From NCBI RefSeq assembly GCF_050296195.1, contig NZ_JBNKRB010000045.1: DNA of 64,000 bases. The stretch is one strand, 5' to 3'. Under the pieces are notes generated by a model. The model had not been told where the DNA came from, made no database searches, and worked only from the letters and a program-made list of their open reading frames with translations. This DNA is from Gynuella sp050296195 (GTDB taxonomy: Bacteria; Pseudomonadota; Gammaproteobacteria; Pseudomonadales; Natronospirillaceae). A program made the translations under genes and the position numbers. Positions 1 through 8,398 of the stretch are shown in pieces (within the stretch, counting starts at the first letter, position 1; each line of letters opens with the position of its first letter).

Positions 1-465
1 GAAGGCCACTGGCAACAGTTTACGTTGTCAGGACTGCTCGATATCGACGCCGACGCCCCGGTCTGCCATATCAGCTATTTCGAAGCAGACGCTTTTGCCC
101 GATGGGCGGGTTATCGACTGGCCACAGAACAGGAATGGGAAGTGGCCGCCAGACAACAGTCTCCTAATGGTAATTTCCTTGAAGCACAACGCTGGCGACC
201 ATCCAGCTCCGCCGGTCAGGGACTGGTGCAGTTGTACGGTGATGTCTGGGAATGGACCGCCAGTCCATACTCCCCTTATCCGGGCTTTAAAACCGCCGAA
301 GGTGCTGTCGGCGAATACAATGGCAAATTCATGTGTGGACAGTATGTGCTTCGGGGAGGTTCGTGCGTAACACCCGCCATGCAGATAAGGCCTAGTTATC
401 GCAACTTTTTCTATCCACACCAGCGCTGGCAATTTACCGGAATGCGTTTAGCCAAGGATCTATAA
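1..465 (+). CDS. egtB: EgtB C-terminal part, ergothioneine sulfoxide synthase (5' truncated by window edge)
   Basis: The frame is open from base 1, so the true start lies outside the window. The visible ~154 residues are the end of a formylglycine-generating-enzyme (FGE-sulfatase) fold: ARWAGYRLATEQEWEVAA, then GDVWEWTASPY, then VLRGGSCVTP and a terminal GMRLAKDL. In EgtB this fold carries the non-heme-iron reaction that joins cysteine (or gamma-glutamylcysteine) to trimethylhistidine and forms the sulfoxide. The assignment to EgtB rather than another FGE-domain protein rests on egtD starting only 3 nt after the stop codon, which is the usual egtBD operon arrangement. The N-terminal DinB-like iron-binding half, which would settle it, is not visible. 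Confidence 0.88.
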   Translation, partial: EGHWQQFTLSGLLDIDADAPVCHISYFEADAFARWAGYRLATEQEWEVAARQQSPNGNFLEAQRWRPSSSAGQGLVQLYGDVWEWTASPYSPYPGFKTAEGAVGEYNGKFMCGQYVLRGGSCVTPAMQIRPSYRNFFYPHQRWQFTGMRLAKDL

Positions 466-467
466 TC

Positions 468-1424
468 ATGCAAACCAGTCAATTCGCAATTACCGAAGGG
501 GATTTTCGTAGCCTGTTCATAAGAGATGTATTGGACGGACTGCAACAACCAAAGAAAAGCCTGCCTTCCAAGTACTTTTATGACAGCCAGGGCTCTCAAT
601 ACTTCGACCAGATATGCAATCTGGAAGAATACTATCCTTACCGAACAGAACTCTCCATGTTGCCGGATGTCGCCAGAGACCTTAACAGCATATTGCAGAA
701 CTCATGGGAGATAGTAGAGTTTGGTGCCGGGTCTCTGGTCAAAATAAGGTTGCTATTACAGCAACTTGATAACATTGAACATTATGTCCCTATCGATATT
801 GCCGGTGATCATTTACGTCAGGCCAGTGATCGGTTACAACAGGAATTTCCACAAGTAAGCGTACTGCCTATTGAAGCGGACTTTACTCAACCAGCACCAC
901 TGCCAGAAACACGGTCTCTCCCAAAGCTGGGATTTTTTCCAGGCTCAACCATTGGTAACTTCAGCCCGGAACAGGCACAGATCTTTTTGTCCAACATTCG
1001 CCAGTCTCTGGGCAAGCACTCGCGTCTACTGATTGGTGTGGATACCAAGAAAGATCCAAATGTTCTGCACAATGCTTACAACGATAGTATGGGGGTTACT
1101 GCAGCCTTCAATCGTAATATCCTGACTCATATTAACCGTATCTGTGACGCCAACTTTGATTCTCAAACATTTGCTCACTATGCGTTTTATAATCCTGTCG
1201 CCAGCCGCATTGAAATGCACCTGATCAGCACCCTTGCGCAGGAGGTTAATATCGATGACCAAATGATCGCCTTTTCAGAGGGCGAAAATATCCATACCGA
1301 GAATTCCTATAAATATACGCCGGATGAGTTTTTGGCGTTAGCAGCGACAAGCGGCTGGGACAGGGAAAAGATATGGCAGGATAAAGCACATATGTTCAGT
1401 ATTTTTCTACTGAGTGCACGTTAA
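468..1424 (+). CDS. egtD: EgtD, L-histidine N-alpha-methyltransferase
   Basis: SAM-dependent enzyme that trimethylates the alpha-amino group of histidine to hercynine, the first step of ergothioneine synthesis in the cytoplasm. The 318 residues match the usual family length of about 320. The N-terminus has KYFYDSQGSQYFDQIC and an EEYYPYRTE segment, both typical of EgtD. The SAM loop is EFGAGS at residues 84-89, and FPGSTIGNF lies at 157-165. The start ATG is 3 nt after the egtB stop, so the two genes are almost certainly co-transcribed and translationally coupled. No egtC or egtE follows; the next gene is on the other strand, so the C-S lyase step must be encoded elsewhere. Confidence 0.95.
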   Translation: MQTSQFAITEGDFRSLFIRDVLDGLQQPKKSLPSKYFYDSQGSQYFDQICNLEEYYPYRTELSMLPDVARDLNSILQNSWEIVEFGAGSLVKIRLLLQQLDNIEHYVPIDIAGDHLRQASDRLQQEFPQVSVLPIEADFTQPAPLPETRSLPKLGFFPGSTIGNFSPEQAQIFLSNIRQSLGKHSRLLIGVDTKKDPNVLHNAYNDSMGVTAAFNRNILTHINRICDANFDSQTFAHYAFYNPVASRIEMHLISTLAQEVNIDDQMIAFSEGENIHTENSYKYTPDEFLALAATSGWDREKIWQDKAHMFSIFLLSAR

Positions 1425-1607
1425 ATTACTCGTGAATATCTGAATGGGGATACTCTGTTACGGGCCGCATGCAACATTAAAACTGCATTCGGGCCTATAG
1501 GCATGTGCTAACAGCAGGTTTGAGACCCAGGGGTATTCATTATTTTTTCCCAGTAGTCACTGGAAAATATGACCCCCGATCTGCTGACCAGGGATCATTG
1601 TGATCCG

Positions 1608-2381
1608 TCAGCTACCGACCCGCATTTGCAATTCGTTCTGCTGGCTACTGACTTTGTAGCCCAATTCTTCCGCGAGGGACAAAATACCTGGATGTGCCTT
1701 CAGGACACTGTCATCAATCGGAATCTCCTCCAACTCCATGAGCTGATTATCTACCATTAAATTGCTCGGATGCAGATTAATTTTGCAGTCAAGGAAATGA
1801 CCCAGCTTCTGCAGTGTTCGGCTATTTAATAATTGACTATATGGCAGATCAAACCAGTCTTCATCCGGCCAGGACGCTTTATATTCTTTAGCCTGTGCCT
1901 GTACTTCTGCCCAAAAATAGAGGTTTTTCTCGATCGGACTAAGTTTATGCCATTTGGACCCATATTCAGGCAACTTGGCCTCTGCTCCAAAAGGAGTAAA
2001 CAATTCCATTTCAGACAATCTCAGAAAAGCCCCTTTTTGTAACCAGAGACAAGCCGTAGACATAGGGTTACGATGCAAATGAATGACTTTAACATCCGTT
2101 TGCAAAATATCCTTATACCACGACAAATGCCGCCAACACTGATATCCGCATTCAACGTACTTGCCTCCACGATTGATGTGATCGCGAATTTCTGTCAAAT
2201 GCCCGAGAATCTTATCAGCGTTAACTGTAAGCGGAAGCGAGGGTGAGTTTTCCATTGGCATATAATCTTGCGAAAGCGGTTCATGGGTTACCCAATACTG
2301 TTTGGGTAGCAACTTGGTAAGACGGTGGGACAGCCACTGAGTACCACAGCGACCTGTTGACAAGATAAACCAAGCGGACAT
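1608..2381 (-). CDS. PAPS-dependent sulfotransferase family protein
   Basis: A 257-residue P-loop-like sulfotransferase. The 5'-phosphosulfate-binding loop is STGRCGT at residues 8-14, and the 3'-phosphate-binding element is in HLHRNPMSTA at 101-110. This is the usual order and spacing for cytosolic or Golgi-type sulfotransferase folds. There is no signal peptide or membrane segment, so it is probably cytoplasmic. The acceptor substrate cannot be read from the sequence. It is transcribed away from the ilv operon and ends about 180 bp from egtD in convergent orientation. A link to ergothioneine or another small thiol is possible from position only. The fold call is fairly secure, the substrate unknown. 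Confidence 0.75.
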   Translation of the reverse strand: MSAWFILSTGRCGTQWLSHRLTKLLPKQYWVTHEPLSQDYMPMENSPSLPLTVNADKILGHLTEIRDHINRGGKYVECGYQCWRHLSWYKDILQTDVKVIHLHRNPMSTACLWLQKGAFLRLSEMELFTPFGAEAKLPEYGSKWHKLSPIEKNLYFWAEVQAQAKEYKASWPDEDWFDLPYSQLLNSRTLQKLGHFLDCKINLHPSNLMVDNQLMELEEIPIDDSVLKAHPGILSLAEELGYKVSSQQNELQMRVGS

Positions 2382-2679
2382 AAATGATCCTTAATGATTT
2401 GAGAGGGGTTACAGGAACCACTGGAAACAGCCAGACCAACCATACCAGTCATTCTTAATACAGAAACACCACAACACTCTGCAATAGACCTGGTTCCAAA
2501 TGTTGACCTGTTCTCAGCAAACCTCCAATCATTATAGGAAAGTCCCAAAAAAAAGTACGCTTAAAACCCTACTACGTTGGTATAGGAAAAATAAAAAAAT
2601 CGTTTTCATACGTTGCAATTTTGACTCATATCAGCCGCTATTGCTTCTGACACTTAAATTCCAGAGACAAAAAAAATAG

Positions 2680-2709
2680 TTGTCAGAGATATTATTTTCC
2701 AGCTATAGT
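2680..2709 (+). promoter_or_regulatory. Putative sigma-70 promoter of the ilv leader operon
   Basis: TTGTCA at 2680-2685 and TATAGT at 2704-2709 are separated by 18 bp in an AT-rich stretch. Transcription would begin a few bases downstream, about 28 nt before the leader-peptide ATG at 2744. Position and match to consensus are both good, but there is no independent evidence for the start site. Confidence 0.5.
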
Positions 2710-2743
2710 TTATAAACATTTTTGATCTTATTTTTAAAATTTT

Positions 2744-2827
2744 ATGAAACAGCAGTTCATTCTAATTATCAACGTTATCCTGGTCGTGGTGGTCCTACCA
2801 TCGCGGGGGTTGTCGTTACAGAATTGA
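2744..2827 (+). CDS. ilvL: ilv operon leader peptide (attenuator peptide)
   Basis: A 27-codon ORF too short for routine gene calling. Codons 6-18 encode almost only branched-chain residues (ILIIN, then VILVVVVL), followed by a proline-containing tail and a UGA stop. It lies directly upstream of a rho-independent hairpin and of ilvG, as the ilvGMEDA leader peptide does in Escherichia coli. The codon run would make the ribosome stall when charged tRNA-Val, tRNA-Ile or tRNA-Leu is scarce. No clear Shine-Dalgarno sequence precedes the ATG. The peptide itself is not expected to have a function beyond its translation. Confidence 0.85.
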   Translation: MKQQFILIINVILVVVVLPSRGLSLQN

Positions 2828-2857
2828 AACTGACAAAAAAATTTCTAAAACCCCCGC
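2803..2857 (+). promoter_or_regulatory. Antiterminator pairing of the ilv attenuator
   Basis: GCGGGGGTT at 2803-2811, inside the end of the leader ORF, is perfectly complementary over 9 bp to AACCCCCGC at 2849-2857. The second segment is also the 5' arm of the terminator hairpin, so the two structures exclude each other. A ribosome stalled on the Val/Ile/Leu codons leaves 2803-2811 free to form the antiterminator. A ribosome reaching the UGA at 2825 covers it and lets the terminator form. The complementarity is read directly from the sequence; the mechanism is inferred from classical amino-acid operon attenuation. Confidence 0.75.
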
Positions 2858-2880
2858 TTCGAAAGAACCGGGGGTTTTTT
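2847..2880 (+). terminator. Attenuator terminator upstream of ilvG
   Basis: AAAACCCCCG (2847-2856) pairs perfectly with CGGGGGTTTT (2869-2878) across a 12-nt loop and runs into a T tract ending at 2881. It is a strong intrinsic terminator located between the leader peptide and ilvG, 50 nt before the structural gene. Confidence 0.88.
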
Positions 2881-2930
2881 TATGCACTGGTTTTTTCGTA
2901 ACGGACTTACCACAACCATGGGAGTTAACA

Positions 2931-4625
2931 ATGAACGGTGCACAGTACATTCTCAAAACCTTGCAGGAACAGAGTATTCGTACTTTGTTTGGTTATCCCG
3001 GTGGCTGCATCATGCCGCTATATGATGCTCTGGTGGACTCCAACCTCGAACATGTTTTATGCCGCCACGAACAAGCCGCCGCTTTAGCAGCAAACGGATA
3101 CGCTCGCGCGTCCGGCGGGCTTGGTGTCGTTGTGGCGACGTCCGGACCGGGAGCCACTAATCTTATGACCGGCATCGCCGATGCATTTATGGATTCGATT
3201 CCTGTATTGGTGATCACTGGTCAGGTAAGCAGCCATTTGATCGGTAGTGATGCATTTCAGGAAGTGGATGTATTGGGTATGACGATGGCTATCGTCAAAC
3301 ATTCCTATTTAGTTACCAGTGCTGATGAACTCGAATCAATTATTATAGAAGCTATTCACCTGGCAACATCCGGCAGACCCGGTCCGGTCTGGATAGATAT
3401 TGCCAAAGATGCGCTGATGGGAGAAATGCCCCCAGAATCCGCATCCAAGCCAACTAATTATCATGAAAACAAGCATAATGTTGACCAGGCTTCTCTGCAA
3501 AATGCCATTGAGATTATCAGACAGGCCCAGCGACCACTGCTATACAGTGGTGGAGGTGTCATGTCCGCCAACGCTCTGGATGAGTTCAGAGCCTTTGCAA
3601 ACCAATTAAACATTCCGCACGTAGTTTCACTCAAAGGAATTGGTAACCCGGGTTTGTACGGTGCATTGAATCTCGGAATGCTGGGCATGCATGGCTCCCG
3701 AGCTTGTAATGAGTTGATTGAGCAATGTGATGCATTGATTGCTATTGGAGTGCGTTTCGATGACCGTGCGACAGGAGCTGTCGAGCATTTCGCTACCAAT
3801 GCCAATATCATTCACATTGATATCGATCCGGCCGAGTTTCATAAAAACAAGCGAGTGAGCTGTACCCTACGTGGCGAAATGAAATCCATACTGCAGCAGC
3901 TGACAACGGCTTTTTCGTCGACTCTGAACATACAAACCTGGCGCAACCATTGCCGGGCCACGAAACATCAAAAAGGCCTGATTCCGCAAAACCTTTCAAC
4001 CGATAGCAACAATATCGCAGGACCGGAATTTCTAACGGCATTGTCCGCTGTCAAAAAAACACGCTCGGTAATCAGTTGTGATGTTGGCCAGCATCAGATG
4101 TGGGTTGCACAATATGTTGATTTCGACCATCCCCGTCAGCACCTCAGCAGTGGGGGCCTGGGAACCATGGGCTTTGGCCTGCCGGCTGCAATCGGTGCCT
4201 GCTTTGCCAGACCGGATGCTCAGATTATTAATATCTCCGGTGACGGGTCTTTCATGATGAACATTCAGGAACTGGCGACGATTCGCCGCCACCAACTGCC
4301 GGTTAAGATCATCATTCTTGATAACCAGCACCTTGGCCTGGTACGCCAACAGCAAGAGCTGTTCTACCAGGGGCGCTATAGTGCGGTGGATCTATCAGAC
4401 AATCCTGATTTTACGGAAATCGCTCGTGTTTTTGGGTTTCATGCACTACAGATTCACAACCGTTCGCAGATAGGCCCTGCTCTGGATACATTGTTATCAT
4501 GCCAAGGGCCTGCCATGCTACAAGTTCATATCAACACCGACAGCAATGTCTGGCCAATGGTTAAACCTGGCGGTGCAAACCATGAGATGCTGGAACCAGA
4601 ACAGATAAAAGGAAGCGCCGCATGA
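2931..4625 (+). CDS. ilvG: Acetolactate synthase isozyme II large subunit
   Basis: Thiamine-diphosphate enzyme that condenses two pyruvates to acetolactate, or pyruvate with 2-oxobutyrate, in valine, leucine and isoleucine synthesis. At 564 residues it is full length. The catalytic glutamate is E47 in RHEQAA, and the ThDP/Mg motif begins GDGSFMMN at 437. ATSGPGATNL and the FDDRATG and DIDPAE segments are typical of AHAS catalytic subunits. The start follows GGGAG with good spacing. It overlaps ilvM by 4 nt and is preceded by a peptide-sensing attenuator, which supports the isozyme II (ilvGM) assignment over ilvB or ilvI. Confidence 0.95.
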   Translation: MNGAQYILKTLQEQSIRTLFGYPGGCIMPLYDALVDSNLEHVLCRHEQAAALAANGYARASGGLGVVVATSGPGATNLMTGIADAFMDSIPVLVITGQVSSHLIGSDAFQEVDVLGMTMAIVKHSYLVTSADELESIIIEAIHLATSGRPGPVWIDIAKDALMGEMPPESASKPTNYHENKHNVDQASLQNAIEIIRQAQRPLLYSGGGVMSANALDEFRAFANQLNIPHVVSLKGIGNPGLYGALNLGMLGMHGSRACNELIEQCDALIAIGVRFDDRATGAVEHFATNANIIHIDIDPAEFHKNKRVSCTLRGEMKSILQQLTTAFSSTLNIQTWRNHCRATKHQKGLIPQNLSTDSNNIAGPEFLTALSAVKKTRSVISCDVGQHQMWVAQYVDFDHPRQHLSSGGLGTMGFGLPAAIGACFARPDAQIINISGDGSFMMNIQELATIRRHQLPVKIIILDNQHLGLVRQQQELFYQGRYSAVDLSDNPDFTEIARVFGFHALQIHNRSQIGPALDTLLSCQGPAMLQVHINTDSNVWPMVKPGGANHEMLEPEQIKGSAA

Positions 4626-4852
4626 GCCGAAAAGATCATGAGTTCTGCTGTCAGATAAGTTTTCAAACGGGTTCTATCGAGCGATTGTTAAGAGTCATTC
4701 GGGTAAGAGGATTCGTCATTAAACAACTGATGCTAGAGACTGAGGAGCACTGCTACTCCCTGAAACTGACCATCAGTGGTCGGCGCTCTCCCGATAATTT
4801 AGCATGGCAATTGAAAAAACTGGTGGATGTTCGACAGATCAAATATCAATAA
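4622..4852 (+). CDS. ilvM: Acetolactate synthase isozyme II regulatory subunit (ACT domain)
   Basis: A 76-residue ACT-domain protein that activates and stabilises the large subunit. The order of features resembles IlvM: a beta strand with CCQISFQTGSIERLLRVIR, then RGFVIKQL, then a C-terminal LKKLVDVRQIKY that parallels the LNKLVDV ending of the enterobacterial protein. The ATG overlaps the ilvG stop (ATGA), so translation is coupled. Isozyme II small subunits are much shorter than IlvH, which fits. An intrinsic terminator follows, so this operon holds only ilvG and ilvM downstream of the leader; ilvEDA is not here. Confidence 0.9.
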   Translation: MSRKDHEFCCQISFQTGSIERLLRVIRVRGFVIKQLMLETEEHCYSLKLTISGRRSPDNLAWQLKKLVDVRQIKYQ

Positions 4853-4858
4853 TCATGG

Positions 4859-4892
4859 AAACAGTGACACACGAGCCGGGTGTCACTGTTTT
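4859..4892. terminator. Intrinsic terminator shared by ilvGM and the convergent chemoreceptor gene
   Basis: AAACAGTGACAC (4859-4870) pairs with TGTCACTGTTT (4881-4891) across a 10-nt loop. A-rich and T-rich flanks lie on both sides, so it can act in both directions between the convergent genes. Confidence 0.8.
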
Positions 4893-4907
4893 CCGGTAAT
4901 GCTCGCA

Positions 4908-6821
4908 TCACAGACTAAACAAGCCAATATCCTTACGCAGACGCTCACTTAGCTTATTGAGTTCTTTGGCCTGTTCAGCACTCTCTTCAGCGACAAGAGC
5001 CAGCTCTTGTGACGCCGAATGAATATTCGTGGTGTTTTGATTGATCTCGGTAGTCACTGATGTCTGCTCTTCAGCAGCGGTTGCAATCTGAGTAGCCATT
5101 TCATTAATGGTTGATATGGCTGAACGTATTTCAATCAGACTGGCATTTGCAGCATCGGCATCCAGAACACTTAAACCTGCCAGTTTATGACTGGCTTCCA
5201 TACTACTGACAGCTTGTTTGGTGGATGTTTGCAAAACCTCGATCATGTTCTGAATTTCTTCAGTCGAAGCGTGCGTTCGTTGCGACAGCACTCGGACTTC
5301 GTCAGCCACAACAGCAAAACCGCGACCTTGTTCTCCAGCCCGGGCAGCCTCAATCGCAGCATTCAAAGCCAAAAGGTTGGTCTGTTCCGCGATACCGGAA
5401 ATAGTGCCCAGAATCGAGCTGATCTGCTGTACATGTTCATCAAGATCACTGATAACCTTACTGGTACGGCCGACTTCATCTGCCAGCTTATTGATACTCT
5501 CCTGACTTTTTTTGACCTGCTGCTGGCCATTGTCGCTAAGCCTTACAGCGTCATCCGACGTTTTGGCCGTGGTAGATGCATTACCAGCAATCTCCTGAGT
5601 CGCAACCGTCATTTCATGAACGGCCGTGGCAACCATAGTAATCTCTTCCTGCTGCATATGAATTTTCTCAGCACTCAATGTTGCAGACTGCTGGGTACTG
5701 TTAGCCTGAGTAACCAAAACATCACCAATGTCTCGAAGACTTGAGATAATACCGTGCAGAAACCCGACAAAACGATTGAAGTTATTCGCCAACATACCGA
5801 TTTCATCATCAGAACTGGTGGTAATACGTAATGTCAGATCACCATTACCATCGGCAATATTCTCCAGGCCACCAGAGACCGTTTTAATATCGGTAAACAA
5901 CCAGCGCACCATAAGCAAAGTACCCACAGTTGCCACAACCAGAAGACAAACCACAATAAGAACAATTTTAACAGTCAGAGCCCGTAATGGTTCTGCAAGT
6001 ACCGATTTTTGCATTACCAGGGCTAACACCCAATCCGTTGCGGGAACTGCATCAAGATAAACCAGCGTGTTCTGGCCAGACACAGATACGTCATATATCT
6101 GCGGAGTCTCACTCATTCGGGTTAATGAGCTGGAAGTAAATTGTTCATTCAGAGTATCCGGTGTTTTCAGGATCAGAGACTTGTCAGGGTGAACAGCGAT
6201 TACATCTCGCTTGTCCAACAGCATGGCGTAACCGTCACCCATCACTTTCAAATTAACAATGTCTGACAGGATTTTGTCCATATAAAACAAACCGCCAATT
6301 GCCCCACGGAACTGTCCATTAATAATCACCGGGGCGACAAACGTAATAGCAAGCTTATTTCCGGTAACCGCAATATATGGTTTTGTAATCAGCGGTTGAT
6401 TGGATGCTTTGGCAGCTGTGTACCAGCCACGCACACGCGGATCGTATCCAGCTTTATCGAGGCTGGGATCATGCCGATACATGGTGCCATCTTCCAGACC
6501 AACAAACGTCAATGCAAACTCACCGCCGGTTTTGCCTTGATTGAGTACATCCAGGGCAACCTGATGATCCAGCGTATCATTATTGCTACGGATGTTTGCT
6601 TCCAGTGCATGACGCATGGCTGCCATCGTGGCATGACGGTCTTCTGCCCAACTTTCCAGATAGCGCCTGAACGCTCCCGCCTGGGCATTGGTCTCCGAAA
6701 AGATTGCATCATCTCTCGCACTGTCCAATTGACTATAAGCAACCCAGCCAAGAGAGACAGATATAATGGCAATAATAAAAGCCGATGCCACGATCAGCTT
6801 GCTTTGCAGCGACAAATTCAT
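4908..6821 (-). CDS. Methyl-accepting chemotaxis protein with periplasmic dCache-type sensor
   Basis: About 637 residues. An N-terminal membrane segment (LIVASAFIIAIISVSLGWVAY) is followed by a ~250-residue periplasmic region with Cache signatures (DPRVRGWYTAAKAS, then KPYIAVTGNKLAITFVAPV). A second membrane segment follows, then HAMP, then the signalling hairpin with the conserved tip (EQTNLLALNAAIEAARAGEQ). Cache modules often bind amino acids or organic acids, but the ligand cannot be read here. I prefer the ATG at 6821, with GGTGG just upstream, over the GTG at 6833. It is a lone gene ending at a shared terminator. The C-terminus lacks an obvious CheR-tethering pentapeptide. Confidence 0.93.
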   Translation of the reverse strand: MNLSLQSKLIVASAFIIAIISVSLGWVAYSQLDSARDDAIFSETNAQAGAFRRYLESWAEDRHATMAAMRHALEANIRSNNDTLDHQVALDVLNQGKTGGEFALTFVGLEDGTMYRHDPSLDKAGYDPRVRGWYTAAKASNQPLITKPYIAVTGNKLAITFVAPVIINGQFRGAIGGLFYMDKILSDIVNLKVMGDGYAMLLDKRDVIAVHPDKSLILKTPDTLNEQFTSSSLTRMSETPQIYDVSVSGQNTLVYLDAVPATDWVLALVMQKSVLAEPLRALTVKIVLIVVCLLVVATVGTLLMVRWLFTDIKTVSGGLENIADGNGDLTLRITTSSDDEIGMLANNFNRFVGFLHGIISSLRDIGDVLVTQANSTQQSATLSAEKIHMQQEEITMVATAVHEMTVATQEIAGNASTTAKTSDDAVRLSDNGQQQVKKSQESINKLADEVGRTSKVISDLDEHVQQISSILGTISGIAEQTNLLALNAAIEAARAGEQGRGFAVVADEVRVLSQRTHASTEEIQNMIEVLQTSTKQAVSSMEASHKLAGLSVLDADAANASLIEIRSAISTINEMATQIATAAEEQTSVTTEINQNTTNIHSASQELALVAEESAEQAKELNKLSERLRKDIGLFSL

Positions 6822-7122
6822 GGTGACCACCACTATTGCTTGTTGAAATCCATGCAGAGAACACCTCTACATTCAAGTTTTAACAGCTGGCAGCGCAAAG
6901 TATAAAAAGGCATACCAGTGTCATCATTCCGGTTTTCGGGGCTGCCATTGATATCACCTGGCAGGCAAATATACTACTCTCTACAGAGCTTAGATCATTC
7001 TTATGAAAACTGGCGTGGAGCTTCAAAATTAATCGAACTCGCATCACAATAATCAGATAATTTCGGCTCATAGACAGAGCCATAAGAGCGCTACGTCAGT
7101 AACTGAAACGAAAAGATGCCAG

Positions 7123-7761
7123 CTATATATCTTTCATCTCGAAAATACTTGGATCGCTGGACTGAGTAAAACCTATGCGCAGCAAATATTGCTCATGCGC
7201 CTGATGCCCACCAAGCGTTTCAATGCTCTTCACACCAGCCTGCTTAAGCCTTTCTTTTAAGGTCAAAAACACCACTTCGGCGTTTTTGTAATCGCGAAAC
7301 TCCGGTGAAACATAATCCAATTCAATCCAGGCTTTTGTTTCTCCATTTTTTTCGAGTAGCTGATAAGCAAGCAAGCCACAGGGTTTAAGATTTCTGAAAG
7401 TGATGATCAGCAAGCATTCATTTAACTTGTGAATGGAAAAACGGCTAAAGAACCGTTTAATATCATTTTGATACTGACCCACAAACAATTGAGCCAGTTT
7501 ACTTTTGTCATAATTGAGATCCAACTCAATCAGCGAAAACTGATCTCTCTGGCGATAAAGCAACCACAAATAAAAAATATCGACGGCTGCAATCCATCCA
7601 TTCAGCAAAAAAACCGGCCAGGCTTTGATCAATAGCCCGTAGGTTGCAAATGTCGAAGATCCAAAAAGGTTGATCCAGCGAAGCTTTTTGAGATTCGACA
7701 TCATTAAAGAGATGGCTACCAGCAAAGAGCCAAAATAACCGAATAGTTCAAGCCCGTTCAT
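7123..7761 (-). CDS. YgjV-like membrane segment fused to a GNAT-like domain
   Basis: 212 residues. Residues 1-70 form about three short membrane helices (LFGYFGSLLVAISLMMSN, LRWINLFGSSTFATYGLLIK, PVFLLNGWIAAVDIFYLWLL), as in YgjV-type inner-membrane proteins. The rest is soluble and looks like an N-acetyltransferase fold: ITFRNLKPCGLLAYQLL, IELDYVSPEFRDYKNAEVVF, then LGGHQAHEQYLLRIGFTQS near the end. The classical Q/RxxGxG acetyl-CoA loop is not clear, so activity is uncertain. Substrate and role are unknown. It stands alone with about 290 bp of empty DNA before it. Confidence 0.6.
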   Translation of the reverse strand: MNGLELFGYFGSLLVAISLMMSNLKKLRWINLFGSSTFATYGLLIKAWPVFLLNGWIAAVDIFYLWLLYRQRDQFSLIELDLNYDKSKLAQLFVGQYQNDIKRFFSRFSIHKLNECLLIITFRNLKPCGLLAYQLLEKNGETKAWIELDYVSPEFRDYKNAEVVFLTLKERLKQAGVKSIETLGGHQAHEQYLLRIGFTQSSDPSIFEMKDI

Positions 7762-7848
7762 AATTTTTCACCTGCATTTGAAAACGCGCACATTGTGTCG
7801 CCAGGATAGGATTAAGCAAGCATTTTCTGACCATTTGGTCAACATGGA

Positions 7849-8211
7849 TCAATAATCCGAATATAACCCTGACAGGGTCCTGCTTTGACGCCAGTGACTG
7901 CATTGCTTTGGAGCCTGACGGATAGGTATACGGCGTCCGACCGCCTGGGAGTACTGGTAAACTTTAAAAGTGATGTACTTTGGCGTCCGGTTGTCATTCA
8001 TGATATGCCAGGCCTGACTGTCGAGTTCTCGTGACCACAGAGGATAGCCGCCTGTTTTATAGCTGCCACTCATACAGGTTAAAAAGGCAAAATCATTGAG
8101 CGATACCACATCAAACCGCTCTTCCAGAGAGGTAAACTGTGGCCCAGTGCAGGAAGTTACGAGGCACAGGACACCAAAACCGATAATACTGACTTTGTTG
8201 CGCGGCTTCAT
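7849..8211 (-). CDS. Small hypothetical lipoprotein
   Basis: 120 residues. A basic N-terminus (MKPRNK) and hydrophobic stretch lead to the lipobox LVTSC with a cysteine at residue 21, so export and lipidation are expected. The mature part has three more cysteines or aromatic-rich turns (FLTCMSG, QAPKQCSHWR) but matches no family I recognise. The AUG is about 190 bp from hemB, which is divergently transcribed. Being a lipoprotein is well supported; its function is unknown. Confidence 0.6.
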   Translation of the reverse strand: MKPRNKVSIIGFGVLCLVTSCTGPQFTSLEERFDVVSLNDFAFLTCMSGSYKTGGYPLWSRELDSQAWHIMNDNRTPKYITFKVYQYSQAVGRRIPIRQAPKQCSHWRQSRTLSGLYSDY

Positions 8212-8398
8212 ATTCGCCTTTTCTCACATGCGTATCTGCAATATCGGCCATTCGTGTAAAATGTTTACTATCACAATCACAAACCGTGATCATGGCCGCT
8301 ATTACAGATTAATTTTGCTCATACTCTCCTGAGACATGATAAGAAACGATATCATTGCGACAGGTTATTCATTTTATTGTTCCCTCAAGGAGGTCTCA

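Noticed and set aside
8336..8398. Longer hemB start at ATG 8336
   Set aside because: The GTG at 8399 has a perfect AAGGAGG at the correct distance and the usual N-terminus.
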